Shown here: in pieces, positions 3,974 to 6,847 of the stretch
How positions within the stretch are numbered: the stretch's first letter is position 1
How the letters are laid out: each line of letters starts with the position of its first letter
Assembly: GCA_030613285.1 (NCBI GenBank)
Contig: JAUWME010000128.1
Span: forward strand, 1-6,847
DNA from: Candidatus Zymogenus sp.
GTDB lineage: Bacteria > Desulfobacterota > Zymogenia > Zymogenales > Zymogenaceae
Reading direction: 5' to 3'
Length of the DNA stretch: 6,847 nucleotides
The notes under the pieces: model-generated
Told to the model about the DNA's origin: nothing
Databases searched by the model: none
The model's input: only the letters and a program-made list of their open reading frames with translations
Made by a program: the position numbers and the translations under genes

Positions 3974-5884
3974 ATGTTTTGTAATTTGTGCGGAACAAAT
4001 CTCATAGATGGCTCACTTCGATGCAGCAAGTGTAAAAACTTCTTTCCAATAAATCTTGAGGAGCGAAACTACAAGGTCATCCTTGCCTCCTTCTCTGACT
4101 ATACCGCAAAAAAAGAGACCGCAAAGTATTTAGCTTCCCGCTCAAAGGACATTGATTTAAAGACTGCGCTATCAAGGCTCGAAAAACTTCCCCTTGTCCT
4201 CTCAAATAAAATTTCAAAAAGCAAAGCGGTGGAGTTTGAAAAGAATTTCACAAAGCTTGGCGCCCGAATCAAGTTTGTTCCCATAATAGAAAACCCGGCA
4301 GACAAACAGAAACTTATTGAGGAACTGAAGCGTCCCCTCAAGCGATCTTATCTTGAGGAAAAGAAGCTCGAAATCCCAAAGTCGGTCGAAAGACTCGAAA
4401 CTGAAATTCAGTCTTCTAATCCAAAACTAAAGCTATTTATCATTCCGATGGTACTTTTTTTGTTAGTACTCGCCTTGGTTTTGATGTACATAAATTTTTA
4501 TAAGGGAAAAAAACCTTACGGCCCAGGGATTTCCCCTACCTCTCCAACAGAGACTTCTCCGGAGCCTGTCACTCCGCTGACACCAGAAACCGTTCCGGAA
4601 AAGGATGGCACAAAAACTATCCCCGATAAAGGTGATGGAAAAACCGCGCCACTTGTCAACCCAGAAATATTAAAAGAAAACCCGAAGAGACTCAATCCTG
4701 ATCTCGTTGCAGATCTTACTTCAACCCTGAATACCGAAGCAATTGAACTTTTCACGAAGGGTTCTTACGAAGAAGCCTTGGAGAAATTTCTAACAGCATT
4801 GGCCAGCAATCCTAACGATGCAACACTGAAAAGCAATGTGGCAATTTGCTATTCGATCTTAGGATGGCAGGAACTGACGAACAATGACACAGAGATGGCC
4901 AAAACCCACTTTACGAACTCTTTACTTTATTCTCACAGTGATTCTTCGACATACAAGGGACTTGGTCGAGCTTATGAACTTCAGGGAGAATTGGATTCTG
5001 CAGAAGAAAATTACAGAACCGCCATAGAGCTAAATCCCAATGATGATGAGCTTATTATGCATCTCGGATTGGTGTTATACCAAAACAATAAACTCGGAGA
5101 AGCATTAGAATATTTGAAGCAATATTATGATAGATATCCAGATGATGTGAATGCCAAGAACTTAATTGCAAAGATTGAACTTGAATATTCCGTCGAGGAA
5201 ACCTACGACATCAAGGAAGGGAGCCATTTTATCGTTAAATATGAAGGTGGCTCCCGGGAGGTTGTCGGAAAATTCCTCCTGACCACCCTCGAACAAGTTT
5301 ACGAAACCGTAGGTGTAAACCTCGGTCGGTATCCTACAAAGAAAATTACTGTTGTCCTCTATTCAAATAAGGAATTTAAAGACGTCACAAGATCCCCAGA
5401 CTGGGCCGGGGCGTTGTTTGATGGAAAGATACGCATTCCCATCAAAGGACTTTCCGGCAGAACCAATGAGCTTACAAGAATGGTCACCCATGAATATACC
5501 CATGCGGTAATTTTCGATATCGCCGGCCCGAACTGTCCCGTCTGGCTGCATGAGGGTATGGCGCAATATATGGAAAAGGCAGATGTGGCAAAAGCCGACG
5601 AACTCATTCTTGAGTATTATAAACGGTACGAAGACATCCCATCGCTCAAGGATTTCTCTGGAGGGTTTATGGGTCTCGGTAATAACGAGGCATATTTTGC
5701 ATATATGTTGAGTCTCTCCGGAACCAACTACTTGATAAAAACGTACGGCATGAGCTTTATCAGGGAGCTTCTGATCGGCCTTGGCGAAGGAAAGGAATTT
5801 GATGAGGCGTTTTATGACGTATATTTAGTATCTTTTGATGACTTCATGTCTCGCTGGAAGAATAAAATGAGGAATAAGTTGTAG
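3974..5884 (+). CDS. Membrane-anchored zinc ribbon / L7-L12-like / TPR / gluzincin (peptidase MA-like) protein
   Basis: The 636 aa show several modules in order. A zinc ribbon has CNLC (3-6) and CSKC (17-20). A segment at about 33-103 has an L7/L12-CTD/ClpS-like pattern (YKVILASF, helices, then KSKAVEFEKNFTKLGARIKF). A charged stretch leads to one TM helix (about 153-174) and a Pro/Thr/Glu-rich linker (about 181-230). TPR repeats span about 252-400 (for example GSYEEALEKFLTALASNPND). A C-terminal zincin domain (about 410-630) has HEYTH at 506-510 and WLHEGMAQY at 524-532; H506, H510 and E527 are the likely zinc ligands and E507 the catalytic base. This arrangement matches peptidase MA-like gluzincins. 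With the zinc ribbon cytoplasmic, TPR and protease would be periplasmic. It starts 3 bp after ftsB, suggesting an envelope or division role. Substrate unknown. The L7/L12 resemblance is by eye. Confidence 0.85.
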   Translation: MFCNLCGTNLIDGSLRCSKCKNFFPINLEERNYKVILASFSDYTAKKETAKYLASRSKDIDLKTALSRLEKLPLVLSNKISKSKAVEFEKNFTKLGARIKFVPIIENPADKQKLIEELKRPLKRSYLEEKKLEIPKSVERLETEIQSSNPKLKLFIIPMVLFLLVLALVLMYINFYKGKKPYGPGISPTSPTETSPEPVTPLTPETVPEKDGTKTIPDKGDGKTAPLVNPEILKENPKRLNPDLVADLTSTLNTEAIELFTKGSYEEALEKFLTALASNPNDATLKSNVAICYSILGWQELTNNDTEMAKTHFTNSLLYSHSDSSTYKGLGRAYELQGELDSAEENYRTAIELNPNDDELIMHLGLVLYQNNKLGEALEYLKQYYDRYPDDVNAKNLIAKIELEYSVEETYDIKEGSHFIVKYEGGSREVVGKFLLTTLEQVYETVGVNLGRYPTKKITVVLYSNKEFKDVTRSPDWAGALFDGKIRIPIKGLSGRTNELTRMVTHEYTHAVIFDIAGPNCPVWLHEGMAQYMEKADVAKADELILEYYKRYEDIPSLKDFSGGFMGLGNNEAYFAYMLSLSGTNYLIKTYGMSFIRELLIGLGEGKEFDEAFYDVYLVSFDDFMSRWKNKMRNKL

Positions 5885-6274
5885 TTTATCGCTGTGAAAT
5901 GCAAAATTCTCTGATTTGCACCTGTTCCAACTGTACCCTGTCATCTCTCAAAGCCCCCCTAAATAGGTTGCTCGCATTATCTTTTGATACAACTCTAAGT
6001 GTAAAAAGTTAAACAACGCCACCTGCCGCACATGGGAAATATCTGCTTCAATTTCCGTTAAAAATTTTCATTTCTCCAAAATCTCAACAGCCCTTTGCTC
6101 CTATTGAGGTCGCTAACATTAGAATATTATTAGAAATTTTTTCTTGACATTCATTCCCACAATTGATATTCTGGAACTTGTTGTTTTTATAATACTTTTA
6201 ATCATTATTTGGGCTTTCTGACCACGGCAACCTTTCAAAAAAAACCTTACTAACAAAAACTATGGGCAAAGAAA
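5885..6274. other. Spacer between the TPR-peptidase gene and the M23 gene
   Basis: These 390 bases have no credible gene. A short hairpin, TGCAAA (5900-5905) with TTTGCA (5915-5920), follows the stop codon, but no T tract follows it. A second weak hairpin pairs GGAAAT (6035-6040) with ATTTCC (6051-6056). An 11-bp-phased direct repeat ATTAGAA (6118-6124 and 6129-6135) sits just upstream of the promoter at 6144. The remainder is unstructured to the eye, and I recognise no riboswitch. Confidence 0.6.
6144..6172 (+). promoter_or_regulatory. Promoter for the M23 peptidase gene
   Basis: TTGACA (6144-6149) is a perfect -35. After 17 bp, TATTCT (6167-6172) is a moderate -10 with an extended TGA just before it. 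The start would be near 6179, giving a leader of about 95 nt. A perfect TATAAT also occurs at 6188-6193, but its best -35 (TTGATA, 6163-6168) is 19 bp away, so it is the weaker candidate. Confidence 0.6.
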
Positions 6275-6847
6275 ATGAATAGAAAAATATTTAAGACAGA
6301 TATCATTTCATCCTTTATAAACTTTATCAAATTCAAAAAATACTTCACTATCATAATAGTACCCCAAAAGGCACAAAAAGTGCACAAATTTAAAGTCTCT
6401 GACTTGACTCTGATGATCATGGGTGTTCTGATAGTCATTTTCGTAATCGTCTCCGGGAATATGCTCTTTAAGTATTTTGAGCTGGCCATAAATACACAAA
6501 CTATGGGCGACTTACGAGAAACAAACAGAAGACAAAAAGAGAAAATTAGGGAATTTCAAGAAAATATCGACAAGTTGGAAACCCAGATGGAAAAAATCCG
6601 CCAGTTTGACGAAAAACTGCGCATTATCACCAACATCGGGGAATTTTCGAAAGGAGATGAAATGTTCGGTGTCGGCGGCCCACTTCCAGAAGAAGGCGAA
6701 AGTGTTACAGATGTCGATAAATACACCAAATCCCTCATGACAGAGATAAGCGTCGATCTTGATAAGCTCCAAGAAGAATCGAAACTCCGCGAAGAAAGCA
6801 TCCAGGAGCTTCTAAGCTTCCTCGAAGATAAAAAGAATCTTCTGGCA
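6275..6847 (+). CDS. Membrane-anchored M23-type (lysostaphin-like) metallopeptidase, N-terminal part
   Basis: The frame is open for 191 codons from ATG 6275 to the window end, so the gene continues beyond it. The product has a basic N-terminus with YFTIIIVPQKAQKVHKFKV (23-41) and one TM helix (about 44-65). A long coiled coil (about 76-120) runs into FDEKLRIITNI (111-121). A GVGGPLP segment (132-138) and a second helical stretch ending SIQELLSFLEDKKNLLA follow. In M23 endopeptidases of this type, that order leads into the catalytic domain, which cleaves peptidoglycan cross-links in the periplasm. The catalytic HxH and other metal-binding residues lie outside the window, so activity cannot be judged; a non-catalytic, EnvC-like activator is also possible. 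ATG 6275 is the first start after an in-frame TAA at 6251. The Shine-Dalgarno is weak. Confidence 0.8.
   Translation, partial: MNRKIFKTDIISSFINFIKFKKYFTIIIVPQKAQKVHKFKVSDLTLMIMGVLIVIFVIVSGNMLFKYFELAINTQTMGDLRETNRRQKEKIREFQENIDKLETQMEKIRQFDEKLRIITNIGEFSKGDEMFGVGGPLPEEGESVTDVDKYTKSLMTEISVDLDKLQEESKLREESIQELLSFLEDKKNLLA

Noticed and set aside
4516..4755. 79-aa minus-strand Gly/Ser/Val-rich frame
   Set aside because: Antisense to the Pro/Thr-rich linker of the 636-aa protein; composition is explained by the codons opposite.
5900..5920. Intrinsic terminator after the 636-aa protein gene
   Set aside because: The 6-bp TGCAAA/TTTGCA stem is AT-rich and lacks a following T tract.
6179..6274. c-di-GMP (GEMM) riboswitch in the M23 leader
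   Set aside because: Considered because of the nearby diguanylate cyclase, but the conserved GEMM core and tetraloop-receptor motifs are not present.
6250..6801. Several minus-strand frames of 63-86 aa near the right end
   Set aside because: All antisense to the M23-type gene, whose open frame runs unbroken to the window end with the expected family pattern.

Overview
The window looks like chromosomal DNA from a Gram-negative bacterium. Coding sequence is moderately AT-rich and spacers are strongly AT-rich. A deltaproteobacterial-grade lineage (Desulfobacterota or a relative) is a reasonable guess. It rests on the mix of an FtsB-type divisome protein, a DUF1178 protein, a REC-GGDEF regulator, a TPR/peptidase-MA protein and an M23 peptidase with a long membrane-anchored coiled coil. 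The rank is an inference; no taxonomic marker here is decisive.

Left part, minus strand: the conserved ribosome block rplU (L21), rpmA (L27) and obg/cgtA (5' part only). A good promoter (TTGACA, 18 bp, TAATAT) drives rplU through a leader of about 135 nt that can form two hairpins. The spacers are unusually long for this block: 212 bp between rplU and rpmA, and 431 bp between rpmA and obg. The first holds a degenerate 24-bp tandem repeat and a G-quadruplex-type sequence on the mRNA strand. The second holds a candidate terminator just before obg.

Right part, plus strand, divergent from rplU: (1) a REC-GGDEF response regulator with a TTG start, a strong extended -10 promoter and a tiny upstream ORF ending on the start codon; (2) a DUF1178 zinc-knuckle-like protein; (3) an ftsB/divIC gene with its own consensus promoter; (4) 3 bp later, a 636-aa membrane protein. 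Reading from its N-terminus, that protein has a zinc ribbon, an L7/L12-CTD-like domain, one TM helix, a Pro/Thr linker, TPRs and an HEYTH...E gluzincin domain; (5) after a 390-bp spacer with its own promoter, the N-terminal 191 codons of a membrane-anchored M23-type peptidase, cut by the window end.

Together the right half reads as a cell-envelope and division neighbourhood (FtsB, a probable periplasmic metalloprotease, a probable murein endopeptidase) beside a c-di-GMP synthase. The most unusual object is the composite protein encoded directly behind ftsB. No RNA gene, insertion sequence or CRISPR array is visible.
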